Of a stretch of DNA of 38,180 bases, positions 17,701 through 24,962 are shown piece after piece. Origin of the DNA: a virus. Within the stretch, counting starts at the first letter, position 1. Every line of letters starts with the position of its first letter. The notes under the pieces are model-generated. The model worked only from the letters and a program-made list of their open reading frames with translations. It was not told where the DNA came from and did no database searches. Made by a program: the position numbers and the translations under genes. Location of the stretch: IMG/VR virus record IMGVR_UViG_3300046009_006369, positions 1 to 38,180 of that record. One strand, given 5' to 3'.

Positions 17701-17988
17701 AAAAGTAGAACCACTTAGTATTATAAAACTATCTGTAAAGTCTATCGGAGGATTACCTGTTAGTCCTATTGTTACAGGCCCGGTGTTTCCAAGATAGAAG
17801 GTAACAGAACCGGGATCAGAATAAGTAGCACCAGTTATTCCATAACCAGTATTTCCTTTGTTTCCAACAACACTAGGCCCTGTTGGTCCAGTGGGTCCTG
17901 TTGGGCCTGTAGGACCGGTTGGTCCAGTAAAACCAGTTAGTCCCGAGTCGTATTTGAAATTTATGTTAGAACTACCAATTATGCTCAT
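14743..17988 (-). CDS. Collagen-dockerin-Cys repeat-Lcl-type adhesin (1081 aa)
   Basis: This is a probable host-binding tail protein. Domain order: short anchor MSIIGSSNINF; collagen-like G-P-T run (about 16-53); fibre-like beta region (about 55-265); dockerin-type paired calcium loops D272-N274-D276-N280-D283 and D300-N302-D304-D308-D311 (about 268-320); Cys-repeat region with units such as GACCVNGKCTNTNIETCEKFGG (about 368-556); and a C-terminal domain with IGTKLAGGYLVGIIG (about 583), SDWYIPSIIELNYIA (about 910), ALYWSSTS (about 952) and ARLRPVRRIPI (about 1043). The last set matches the DUF1566 / Lcl C-terminal domain, which in Legionella Lcl follows a collagen-like region and binds host polysaccharide. 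The start ATG overlaps the preceding stop (ATGA). The binding target is unknown. Confidence 0.87.
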   Translation of the reverse strand: MSIIGSSNINFKYDSGLTGFTGPTGPTGPTGPTGPTGPSVVGNKGNTGYGITGATYSDPGSVTFYLGNTGPVTIGLTGNPPIDFTDSFIILSGSTFGLGETAFSPFFAEPPENASNEIKISYNESPFVRVFQFDSPTNDIIAKIVNANYITLVGKTFDTFPMGNTGEILYVSGAGGDARGATGTYWDDITKQLSVAFNTFRQPIFGNTGNIWDGTTDQNFSTIVHFTQNLLGITSGKSVIIENWIPKFQSSSGTYTIPGAGFDGNIPINSADFNKDGSVNGNDLAILLSSWGLNPGISADLNSDGNVDGDDLAQLLGAWNTRISPYFELQQKYFYGQTGTVDIQLLPLGISFEKGRNQFLPQLFSLDKMGSCCYCLGSNAEDNKCSDYVSQDYCVSIGGKFSKKLCVERAGSTDCYPTGACCVNGKCTNTNIETCEKFGGAFFPDQYCSNTIYEGSTIFSCPTNQCDIGKTGGCCVKGNCLELTKIECDSIPGAVFNANGCTNQFAQSCCNFATGACCRTGSCENNITALECYEQNGTFMGYATTCETTSCCGVSFSSEYYTTENGVPQTTCRLTLNDPCYEIGTKLAGGYLVGIIGYPNSCNTFNQPNLMLGEPLECLCNPRGQVFGDDAETWKFKSCEPYQGSNPTTDAYWKYSFVRTHPRVPTQKEYANKCFIKIGASYIQQLYKAKVTKVTGEVEYTWPDEAFFSGTNSFEPTLNASFDNQSCNIMTEVNGLPTQFSVGAGLYSYLAEKFYGSRAIHQVWALILAPSDVEITYASAKFTQVKWSDMFESRVGPGSETNIPNYFIEPISTSPVDGLLNTRIHDSYSKTKPEFWFRDYDNDGTDTKSYDRFVSQNINLWNNVPNANRSEIVSSKENFEYYYSQLWENLNPENTAIRQISKLNDVNYNGYSDWYIPSIIELNYIAKNVDSLNQSILVTGDDGHRVIETLDSALYWSSTSVCRVTSWNSNNHTLKKYYEIESTSPSINIKSRFVGGEFGLTDNQAFDLSHQICNGQKMLAQNLTKDSNNKYGAIVALDRSSSTARLRPVRRIPIVVGCSDLEIIDAYNNYDFTKCRSCTCP
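17029..17187 (-). other. Dockerin-type duplicated Ca2+-binding domain within the 1081-aa adhesin
   Basis: Two copies of the pattern D.N.DG.V(N/D)G(N/D)DLA.LL..W occur, at residues 272-291 and 300-319. Positions 1, 3, 5, 9 and 12 of each loop are Asp or Asn, as in EF-hand-like dockerin type I loops. The terminal Trp and the LLG.W ending resemble dockerin-like pairs common in planctomycete secreted proteins. No cohesin domain was recognised in the window. Confidence 0.8.
17830..17943 (-). repeat. Collagen-like Gly-Pro-Thr coding repeat (1081-aa protein)
   Basis: Near-identical 9-bp units encode GPT triplets at residues about 16-53, with seven consecutive GPT-type triplets in the centre, then degenerate Gly-X-Y (GNKGNTGYGITG). 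Slippage between units could change fibre length. Confidence 0.85.
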
Positions 17989-20867
17989 GTTATTTCATCC
18001 TCGGATAATTTAACCAGTCTCCAATATTTATTATTACTGGAGTTGTCTAATTGATATTTTTTGTCGCAACGAATCATTTTAATTGGTCTTACTTTATACT
18101 CATTTGTGGTTCTATTTGCTTTCGCAGTAGTAAACAATGTTTCTTCTCCATCCGAATTAAAATTAATTGCCCATGCCAGAGAACCATGCGTTAAACCACT
18201 TGGATGATTTAAAATCATTTCATTTTCAGTTATATTTAATGAACCAGTAGAAGACCAATACCAACCATCCATTGGTGTTCCTGAGTTTTCCAATAGTTTA
18301 GAATTGATGTTTATATCAGATGTCTTAGTACAAGTTGTGGCAATAAACGCAAGTTCATCATAACTTGGTATATACCAATCACTTATGTACTTGTTTGTAA
18401 CGGGATAAGTTCTGTTAAACAAACTTAAAGCCCTAGAACAAGACATATTATCAGATGATTCGGTTGGAACATATGAAGTTTGCGTGAAATTGTTTCCTGT
18501 TAATCCTGCATGATAAGCATATTCTGCATTTATCATTCTTGCAGTATTCAATATTCCAAAATTTCTAGTCCATTTTCCATTGAATGATATATTAGATCTA
18601 TTTTCTTGCCAAGTATTTGCATCATTTTGTTTTCGAATAAATGCACAATCAAAGAATGAATAAGTGTTTAAGTTATTTTTTGTTTCTTCAATATTATAAT
18701 CGTAAACATACCCCTCTTTAAACTGTAAATTGTCTATACTAAGTTCAGAAATTTTTCTTGTGAATGGATTTAGCAATGGACCCCAAGCATTTGCTCCATT
18801 GTTCCATATGAATTCAAACTTATTTGCTTTATTTGAAAACTCTATGATTTCATTGTTTTCGTTTAAAGTGATTGGATGTAAAGACATCAATACAATGTAT
18901 GAATCAGAATTTATATCACAAAGATTATTTCCAGTAAACCCATAACCACTAAAATCGTATGTCGAAACATATCTCTGACAAACTGATTCTTTTTCGTGTC
19001 CTTCAGTTAGTGTATTAAAAGTTGCATCTAAAGATTCAGAAAATACTGAATTTCCTAAACACTCTTGTTGATTTGGATTGAAAATTCCAATAACAATTGC
19101 ATTGTCATATATGTCACCAATCTTTAAAGATTGACCATCTACAACATCGAGACATGGTATAGTTTTTCCTGAACATGCAAATGTTTGACAATTTGTACCA
19201 TCACCAAAATAAGTTTTATTGTTTTCTATACATGTTTTTCCAGATACATTATTTTCACATGTCACCCCGGAATCACAACAACCACCAGTTCCGCCATAGC
19301 ACACTAACACTCCACTATTAGTAGAACATTTTGTACCTATTCCCTGAAAATATCCGCTGCAATTTTCTAAAGTTGTTTCTATACATGATCCACGCCCATC
19401 ACAACATGCACCTAAGTTTTTAAATGCGTTTTCACAACTAAAATCTAAACAGGTTTGTTTTGTATTATTAAATGGATTCCAAACAAAACTTAGATTAGAA
19501 TCATTTGCAATCGTGGCGCAATCGCAATATTTCAAAGATTGACATGTTACTCTATTATTTCTGCTATCTTGAAGACAACAAGCACCCAAAGAATTGCAAA
19601 ATGTTTGACCTGCCAAATATGTTATACCTGATATAAAATAACCATTGCAAGTTGAGTTTAATGATTCTTCTGCCGTACATCCTTGAGTGCAACACACACC
19701 TGTAGTGATGCCTAAATTTTTACCAAAACTTGGATTTAAAATTGATGATAGTAATTGCACATTTTGTTGACAATGATATAAATTGATTGAATCAGGATCT
19801 TTATTTGTAATTTTTATGGAATTAGAATCTAAGTTGGTTAAACCATAACCAATTATGTTTCCATACCAACTATTTCCAATAGAAATAAAATTAATAAATG
19901 TATATGAATTAGCAGTGGTTGGTAAACACGGAATGTCTGCTAAAGGCCAATTTATAGGCGAAACATCATCATATAACCAGTTAGCAAAAGTTGGTTTATT
20001 GGTAGATGTTACATATTCAACTGGAACGCTTGAATTATTTCCGGGTGGAATTATTACAGTTATGGAATATGAATTATTTGTATTTTGTGGTTTTTTTAGT
20101 GCGATAACATACCTAGGATTTTGAGGAACACCATCTACTTGATTTTCTAGATATGTCGGATATAAGAAAAAATGATTTCCTTGTGTGTGGTCAATCCACC
20201 ATGTTTTAGTATAGTTTGTAAGATTGTCGTGTGTTAATCCTAAAAATCTTTGTACCACATTACTTGTCTGTGCATCAATACTTCTTGTTGAGGAATTATA
20301 AGAAGAACCAGTAATTCCTCTTTGAGTATTACCTAAAACATTTTGTACTAATTCACCATCTGATCCACCATTTAATTCTAAAAATGCAACATTAATTAAA
20401 CTATAGGAAACATCTATAGATTTACCGTCTTCTGAATAATTAATAGTTACAAATGGATCACTGTTTGTAGATATATTTCTAAATGTAACCTTATCAATTG
20501 TATAGGTTACTCCTGCTTCATAATCATAATAACTTTGTGTATTTAAATCTTGTTTTAAAACATTAGGTATTGCAGTATCTAAACTCAATCCTTCAATTTG
20601 AAGATATGCATAACCAGTTAATCCTTTTATTTCACTAAAACTTTTTACAATCGTTCCATTATCAAAAAAATGATTTAATTTTCTGTCTGATTCATATGTT
20701 ATATTTTGAATACTGGGGCCAGTTCCACCAGTATTTCCATAAGCAGTAGCACCAGCATTTCCTGTTGGTCCTGTTGGGCCAGTGGAACCTGTTGGTCCAG
20801 TAAAACCAATTAAAAAAGGTATTTTTTCTATTGGTATGTTGCTACTACCGTATATAAATTTTGACAT
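17985..20867 (-). CDS. Collagen-Cys repeat-Lcl-type adhesin (960 aa)
   Basis: This is a paralogue of the 1081-residue protein and a probable tail adhesin. Order: anchor MSKFIYGSSNIPIEK; collagen-like run GFTGPTGSTGPTGPTG (about 21-52); fibre-like region to about 385; Cys-repeat region (about 387-567) with units such as GACCDGRGSCIETTLENCSGYFQGIGTKC; and an Lcl/DUF1566-type domain with IGDIYDNAIVIGIFNP (about 578), SDWYIPSYDELAFIA (about 825), GWYWSSTGS (about 866), AWAINFNSDG and YKVRPIKMIRC (about 921). It lacks the dockerin pair. The start ATG shares one base with the preceding stop (TAATG), and its 3' end overlaps the next gene by 4 nt (ATGA), so the trio 379-960-1081 looks translationally coupled. 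Carbohydrate binding is inferred from the Lcl family. Confidence 0.87.
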   Translation of the reverse strand: MSKFIYGSSNIPIEKIPFLIGFTGPTGSTGPTGPTGNAGATAYGNTGGTGPSIQNITYESDRKLNHFFDNGTIVKSFSEIKGLTGYAYLQIEGLSLDTAIPNVLKQDLNTQSYYDYEAGVTYTIDKVTFRNISTNSDPFVTINYSEDGKSIDVSYSLINVAFLELNGGSDGELVQNVLGNTQRGITGSSYNSSTRSIDAQTSNVVQRFLGLTHDNLTNYTKTWWIDHTQGNHFFLYPTYLENQVDGVPQNPRYVIALKKPQNTNNSYSITVIIPPGNNSSVPVEYVTSTNKPTFANWLYDDVSPINWPLADIPCLPTTANSYTFINFISIGNSWYGNIIGYGLTNLDSNSIKITNKDPDSINLYHCQQNVQLLSSILNPSFGKNLGITTGVCCTQGCTAEESLNSTCNGYFISGITYLAGQTFCNSLGACCLQDSRNNRVTCQSLKYCDCATIANDSNLSFVWNPFNNTKQTCLDFSCENAFKNLGACCDGRGSCIETTLENCSGYFQGIGTKCSTNSGVLVCYGGTGGCCDSGVTCENNVSGKTCIENNKTYFGDGTNCQTFACSGKTIPCLDVVDGQSLKIGDIYDNAIVIGIFNPNQQECLGNSVFSESLDATFNTLTEGHEKESVCQRYVSTYDFSGYGFTGNNLCDINSDSYIVLMSLHPITLNENNEIIEFSNKANKFEFIWNNGANAWGPLLNPFTRKISELSIDNLQFKEGYVYDYNIEETKNNLNTYSFFDCAFIRKQNDANTWQENRSNISFNGKWTRNFGILNTARMINAEYAYHAGLTGNNFTQTSYVPTESSDNMSCSRALSLFNRTYPVTNKYISDWYIPSYDELAFIATTCTKTSDININSKLLENSGTPMDGWYWSSTGSLNITENEMILNHPSGLTHGSLAWAINFNSDGEETLFTTAKANRTTNEYKVRPIKMIRCDKKYQLDNSSNNKYWRLVKLSEDEIT
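18025..18032 (-). promoter_or_regulatory. Possible late promoter (AATAAATA) for the 1081-aa adhesin
   Basis: An AATAAATA element lies inside the end of the 960-residue gene, 37 nt before the next ATG at 17988. This form fits the looser NATAAATA pattern reported for T4-like cyanophage late promoters. Chance occurrence in AT-rich coding DNA cannot be excluded. Confidence 0.25.
20712..20807 (-). repeat. Collagen-like Gly-X-Y coding repeat (960-aa protein)
   Basis: The 9-bp-period units encode GPT/GST/GPT and then degenerate Gly-X-Y triplets at residues about 21-52. Confidence 0.8.
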
Positions 20868-22006
20868 TACATTAATAACCTTGTTTCTACAGCAGTCAAT
20901 CTAGTTTCTAAATCATCAAGAATTGTATTTACATTGTCAAATGTTATTGCAGTTCCTAATTTTACTGTTTCTGCTATGACTTCTTTTATTGAAACTGTTT
21001 GTGGAACATTTACAGATAATTTATTAGAAGTTAATTGAATTGCAGGAACAACGGATACACTTACTGAATTTCTATTTACATCTAATATACTAAAGGGTGA
21101 AGGAACTGTTATTATTGGTGTGTAAATCGAATATACACTTGATGAATCAATTTCAATTGTGCCTCCTTGAACTACAAGTTTTTGTGATGTTGTAGTTGTT
21201 GCTGCAACACCAGACCACTTTACATAGTACTTTGTGTCAGAACTAGTAGCAACTACAATTCCAACCGTGTTAGGATCATCTGTTCTATAAATTGTTTTAT
21301 TAATGTTTCTGCTATCTGCAAAGTATCCATTTTTTACTGTTAACTCTTCAACAAAACCAAATTGTTTTCCATATTTCTTGTAAAACTCGTCATACAATCC
21401 AATTCTTAATTCATGAGAAATTCTAGCATCAACATAATTATTTGGAATATCTGTTGCATTTCCCGGAGTTTCATTGGTAGATCTTAATATGTAAATAACT
21501 TGTCCAATTGGTTCTTCACCAAATGCTTCTACCTCACCTCCAAGTCTATAACCAATATAATTCATTACAGTTCCAGTATAACTCCCGTGAGGTGCAACTT
21601 GATATATCGGTTTAATTATATTTCCAATTTCAGAAGGTGCTTCTACTTGAACTTTACCTGATGTAATTCCACTTAAAAAGTAAACATCCGCGCCACCAGC
21701 ACCACCTGTTGCTCCTGTAATTGTGTATATTGAACTTGATGGCAAAACTATAGATCCATAAATTACAACATTTAAAGTTCCAGCAGTTTTTGTTTCAACA
21801 ATACCAAATACTTCTGCTGTGTTTGAAAATGTGGCAATTGATTTTTGAAATTCACCAGACAACCCATTGTAAAATATAACATCTCCTGCGGTTATGCCCA
21901 AAGAATAACTTCCATTGGGAATGGTTGTCATTAAACGAGAACCACCTTGTGTTATTGAAACAAATGTTTGGGAAGATTTAATATTACTACTACTAGAACA
22001 GGTCAT
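20867..22006 (-). CDS. Tail fibre-like virion structural protein (379 aa)
   Basis: No named family was recognised with certainty. The start MTCSSSSNIKSSQ echoes the GSSNI anchor of the collagen adhesins downstream. Residues about 40-125 (GDVIFYNGLSGEFQKS...TAEVFGIVETKTAGTLNVVIYGSI...VYFLSGITSGKVQVEAPSEIGNIIKPIYQV) resemble a beta-rich module repeated in the 754-residue neighbour and in many phage fibres. GATGGAGG is a short Gly-rich hinge. The last 25 residues (NVNTILDDLETRLTAVETRLLM) form a heptad pattern, suggesting a trimeric coiled coil. Start ATG 22006 has GAGGAAAAATAA upstream. It overlaps the 960-residue gene by one base. A fibre or fibre-connector role is inferred. Confidence 0.8.
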   Translation of the reverse strand: MTCSSSSNIKSSQTFVSITQGGSRLMTTIPNGSYSLGITAGDVIFYNGLSGEFQKSIATFSNTAEVFGIVETKTAGTLNVVIYGSIVLPSSSIYTITGATGGAGGADVYFLSGITSGKVQVEAPSEIGNIIKPIYQVAPHGSYTGTVMNYIGYRLGGEVEAFGEEPIGQVIYILRSTNETPGNATDIPNNYVDARISHELRIGLYDEFYKKYGKQFGFVEELTVKNGYFADSRNINKTIYRTDDPNTVGIVVATSSDTKYYVKWSGVAATTTTSQKLVVQGGTIEIDSSSVYSIYTPIITVPSPFSILDVNRNSVSVSVVPAIQLTSNKLSVNVPQTVSIKEVIAETVKLGTAITFDNVNTILDDLETRLTAVETRLLM

Positions 22007-22016
22007 TTATTTTTCC

Positions 22017-24281
22017 TCATATTGGGTAATCTGCATCTGCTACTATGTGATAAAATACATTATCATAATTTACCGCCCCACCGGCAATACAAACCTTTAT
22101 ACCATCTTTTGATGCATCAGTTACAACTGTGTCTGCACCTAATTTTGCAACTCTTGCAACCGAGTTATATCCTATCGTTCCTGAAGAATTTTTAAGATTT
22201 CTTCCAGAAGATCTATTGTAGGCATCATTTGAAGTTCCGGTTAAAGGTGAATAAACTGTAACTGAAGGAGTTGTTCGTAATTCATTTTCCCAAGGAATAA
22301 ATTTACACAAAGCATTTGGTAACAAAGTATAAGATAAAGTATTATATGTTGGGTCTTCTTTATTCACCATAGTAGAAAGACCTATTTTTTGATCCAAAGA
22401 ATATGTTGAATAATAATACTTTTTACAAAGTTTTAATCTTTCTTGAATATCTTTGTGTATATGTACTGGAGTATTTACAATTCCACCATATAAACAAACG
22501 GATGCTATACTTACAAATAAATTTGTTGATAGGGATACTGAATCTAAATTTGCTTTATTGATTAATGGTTTAAAATTAAATCCAATTTCAAAATAATCAT
22601 TTTCTAATGCAGAGCCGGGATTTGGTAAAGTTGGAACTTCATATTGAACTACAAATTTTTGCCAACTAGTATCCAACGAATGATTTTCCATTGTGTGGTA
22701 ATCAATTATTGTGGTTCCATTATACCTTGAAATATAACTTGAAATCTCATAATTAGAATTAGAGCATTTTGCATAAAAACTTAAAGTAATTGTTTGTGAG
22801 TCAAAAGATTTAGCATCTGGTAAAACATGACCAATTAAATGATGATCTATTCCGTAACCACCAGAGGCACCAGTACCACCACTCAATCCTAATGCTTTTA
22901 CATCAATATAATATTTTGGATTTCCTTCTACATCAGATTGTATATCAGCAAATTCTTGTCGTGTAATGTAATATGATTTTGCCGCTGTAGGACCAGAAAC
23001 ACCATCATGCCTTCTCCACATGTCAGCAAAACAAACACTGTTAATTTCGGTGTATGAAGAATCTCTTCCAACATCTGGTCTTTGCCAAATTGTAAAATCT
23101 CCGTTTAATAAAAGATTTTCTGTTTGGTTATCACTAGTTGAACTTACGGATGCACCCAACAGTCCACTATTTAAAGATTTTCTTGGATTATTTAGGATTG
23201 TAAATTTTCCTGCACTATATTGCATTCCAAAAACTTTTCCAGAATAATTGACATTAGAATCTACAACCAAATTACTGGTGTCCAATAGTGCATTGTAATC
23301 ATTCTTAAGATAATACACACCAACACCACTAGTCAACGCTAAATCTAAATCTCCACCAGTTGCAATTTCAAATATTGTATCTGAACCACTTGTAGTTTTG
23401 GATGCAATCACACCCACTGCAAAATCTTCTTCTCCACGAAGTTCTCCTGCATTTGTAGATTTACTTAAAAACCAACCTTGAACTATAGTTCTTCCATCCG
23501 GTGCGTTTTCGTTAAAATATTGTGTTAGTACTGGATTATATGATAAAACACTTCCAATAGACCATGAGGATGTTGTTGCTGTTGGAAGAACAACATAAAC
23601 TCTATTCATTCCTGTTGCACCAGAAACACCTGCTCCAGCACTTAAATAATTTCCTCTATAAGGCATTACCAATCCACAGTCTGCACTGATTCCAAGCAAA
23701 ACAGGCTTAGAAACATAACCAACTGTATTTGGTTCGGTTGAAGATATTCCACCAGTTATAGATTCAGATAGGAAATAGAAACAACCGGGATTTAGAGTTT
23801 CACCCCCATTTATTTGCGTGAAATCACCTGTAACTTTTCCTAAAAGTGTAATGTAGGAAGCAGTAATACCAAGGTTTGATATAATTCCAATACTTTCCGC
23901 AGTTTGTTGTGTATTTGCTATTGCTGCTGTATAACCCGAATCTACTATTCTTACAGGCATACCAAAACTAAATCCGGGTGTACCTGAAGTGATTCCAAAT
24001 ACTTTATATCCAACATTTGGTAAATCAACTAAACCTGTAAATTTAATTTCTCCTCCAAATGTTAATCCTGCTATAACATTTCCAGAGGTTCCTCCAATAT
24101 TTAATGTAAGAATTCCATCTGTTCCTGTTGATGCTAATACACCATCACCGCTTGTTGCTCCGTAAACCTTTAAAAGATTTAATTTTGCAATAATTTCTGT
24201 GTTTTCTTTTACATACCAATCATAAAATGTGGTATTTGATTGGAGTGTGTCGATGATATATGTGTTATTTGTTACAGGCAT
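22017..24281 (-). CDS. Tail fibre protein with carbohydrate-binding-like domain (754 aa)
   Basis: This is a probable receptor-binding fibre. The N-terminus TLQSNTTFYDWYVKENTEIIAKLNLLKVYG is a typical virion-attachment start in marine T4-like fibre proteins. Two beta-rich repeat modules follow, for example ESIGIISNLGITASYITLLGKVTGDF...CFYFLSESITGG...GYVSKPVLLGIS (about 110-215) and VGVIASKTTSGSDTIF...GVYYLKND (about 275-330). Residues about 385-605 (NLLLNGDFTIWQRPD, FADMWRRHDG, TLSFYAKCSN, SWQKFVVQYEVP, FFEIGF-like strand, VCLYGG) have the layout of a jelly-roll carbohydrate-binding module found in phage fibres. A C-terminal domain (ERLKLCKKYYYSTYSLDQKIG...) of about 140 residues follows, as is usual after this module. 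RBS AGGAATAT. Confidence 0.85.
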   Translation of the reverse strand: MPVTNNTYIIDTLQSNTTFYDWYVKENTEIIAKLNLLKVYGATSGDGVLASTGTDGILTLNIGGTSGNVIAGLTFGGEIKFTGLVDLPNVGYKVFGITSGTPGFSFGMPVRIVDSGYTAAIANTQQTAESIGIISNLGITASYITLLGKVTGDFTQINGGETLNPGCFYFLSESITGGISSTEPNTVGYVSKPVLLGISADCGLVMPYRGNYLSAGAGVSGATGMNRVYVVLPTATTSSWSIGSVLSYNPVLTQYFNENAPDGRTIVQGWFLSKSTNAGELRGEEDFAVGVIASKTTSGSDTIFEIATGGDLDLALTSGVGVYYLKNDYNALLDTSNLVVDSNVNYSGKVFGMQYSAGKFTILNNPRKSLNSGLLGASVSSTSDNQTENLLLNGDFTIWQRPDVGRDSSYTEINSVCFADMWRRHDGVSGPTAAKSYYITRQEFADIQSDVEGNPKYYIDVKALGLSGGTGASGGYGIDHHLIGHVLPDAKSFDSQTITLSFYAKCSNSNYEISSYISRYNGTTIIDYHTMENHSLDTSWQKFVVQYEVPTLPNPGSALENDYFEIGFNFKPLINKANLDSVSLSTNLFVSIASVCLYGGIVNTPVHIHKDIQERLKLCKKYYYSTYSLDQKIGLSTMVNKEDPTYNTLSYTLLPNALCKFIPWENELRTTPSVTVYSPLTGTSNDAYNRSSGRNLKNSSGTIGYNSVARVAKLGADTVVTDASKDGIKVCIAGGAVNYDNVFYHIVADADYPI

Positions 24282-24294
24282 TTATATATTCCTA

Positions 24295-24954
24295 TTATCC
24301 TATTATTAAATTATTTAGATAACTGCAAACACCTAAAGTTGATACTTTACAAATTGGGTATGAAACTTGTGTTGCTACTTGCAAAACACTAGTTATTGAA
24401 ATCTTGTAACGGTGCGCTCCACACGAATTTGCATTTCTAAAACCAGCAGAATTGTCTGTAAAAGCGAATCCTTCATCTGCTTCACTAGAGCTGCAATTTA
24501 TAAATTCACTAGTAATATTTAATCCTACGGTGTTATTGTTTGAAACTGTTGATGTAAGAGCAAAATTATTGTAAATCCAAAATTTAATTCCACCAAAAAA
24601 ATTAACTCCACCAACTAAGTACCAACCGGGGTTTACAGTTAAAGTTGAATTTGTAAATGTAACTTGATTTGGATTTAGTGGCACAGCACCATCCCACATT
24701 GGAAATTTTAAATCTCCATCAGATTCACCTGTTAATGGCCAATTTTTAAATAAATCTTGTGTTAAAGTTTGTTGTATATAAAATTGTTCTTGTGTTTCAT
24801 TTAACTCTGCTGCCTGAAGAGCATAACCGGGTGTAAATGCAATCAAAGGATAATTTTTAGGAATCTCATTTAATCCTATATTTGTGGTAAATGATGTTAA
24901 CCTACTGAAATAGGGTCGTCCAGATAATGGGAGTATTGAAAATGGTTCTGTCAT
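24295..24954 (-). CDS. Virion structural protein, baseplate/fibre-associated (219 aa)
   Basis: The exact family is not certain. The segment IAFTPGYALQAAELNETQEQFYIQQTLTQDLF (about 39-70) matches a motif seen at the N-terminus of many phage baseplate or fibre proteins (PG.ALQ..EL...Q), where it begins the tail-attached part. A beta-rich region follows (FPMWDGAVPLNPNQVTFTNSTLTVNPGWYLVGGVNFFGGIKFWIYNN), then a C-terminal part with four cysteines. It lies directly after gp8-like and before the large fibre, the place of T4 genes 9-10. RBS AAGGATAAAA. It could be an adaptor joining the fibres to the wedge. Confidence 0.78.
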   Translation of the reverse strand: MTEPFSILPLSGRPYFSRLTSFTTNIGLNEIPKNYPLIAFTPGYALQAAELNETQEQFYIQQTLTQDLFKNWPLTGESDGDLKFPMWDGAVPLNPNQVTFTNSTLTVNPGWYLVGGVNFFGGIKFWIYNNFALTSTVSNNNTVGLNITSEFINCSSSEADEGFAFTDNSAGFRNANSCGAHRYKISITSVLQVATQVSYPICKVSTLGVCSYLNNLIIG

Positions 24955-24962
24955 TTTTATCC

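Noticed and set aside
8378-20867. Prophage-type diversity-generating retroelement acting on the Lcl-type (C-type-lectin-like) ends
   Set aside because: No reverse transcriptase, template repeat or near-identical variable repeat was seen in the window; it could only lie outside it.
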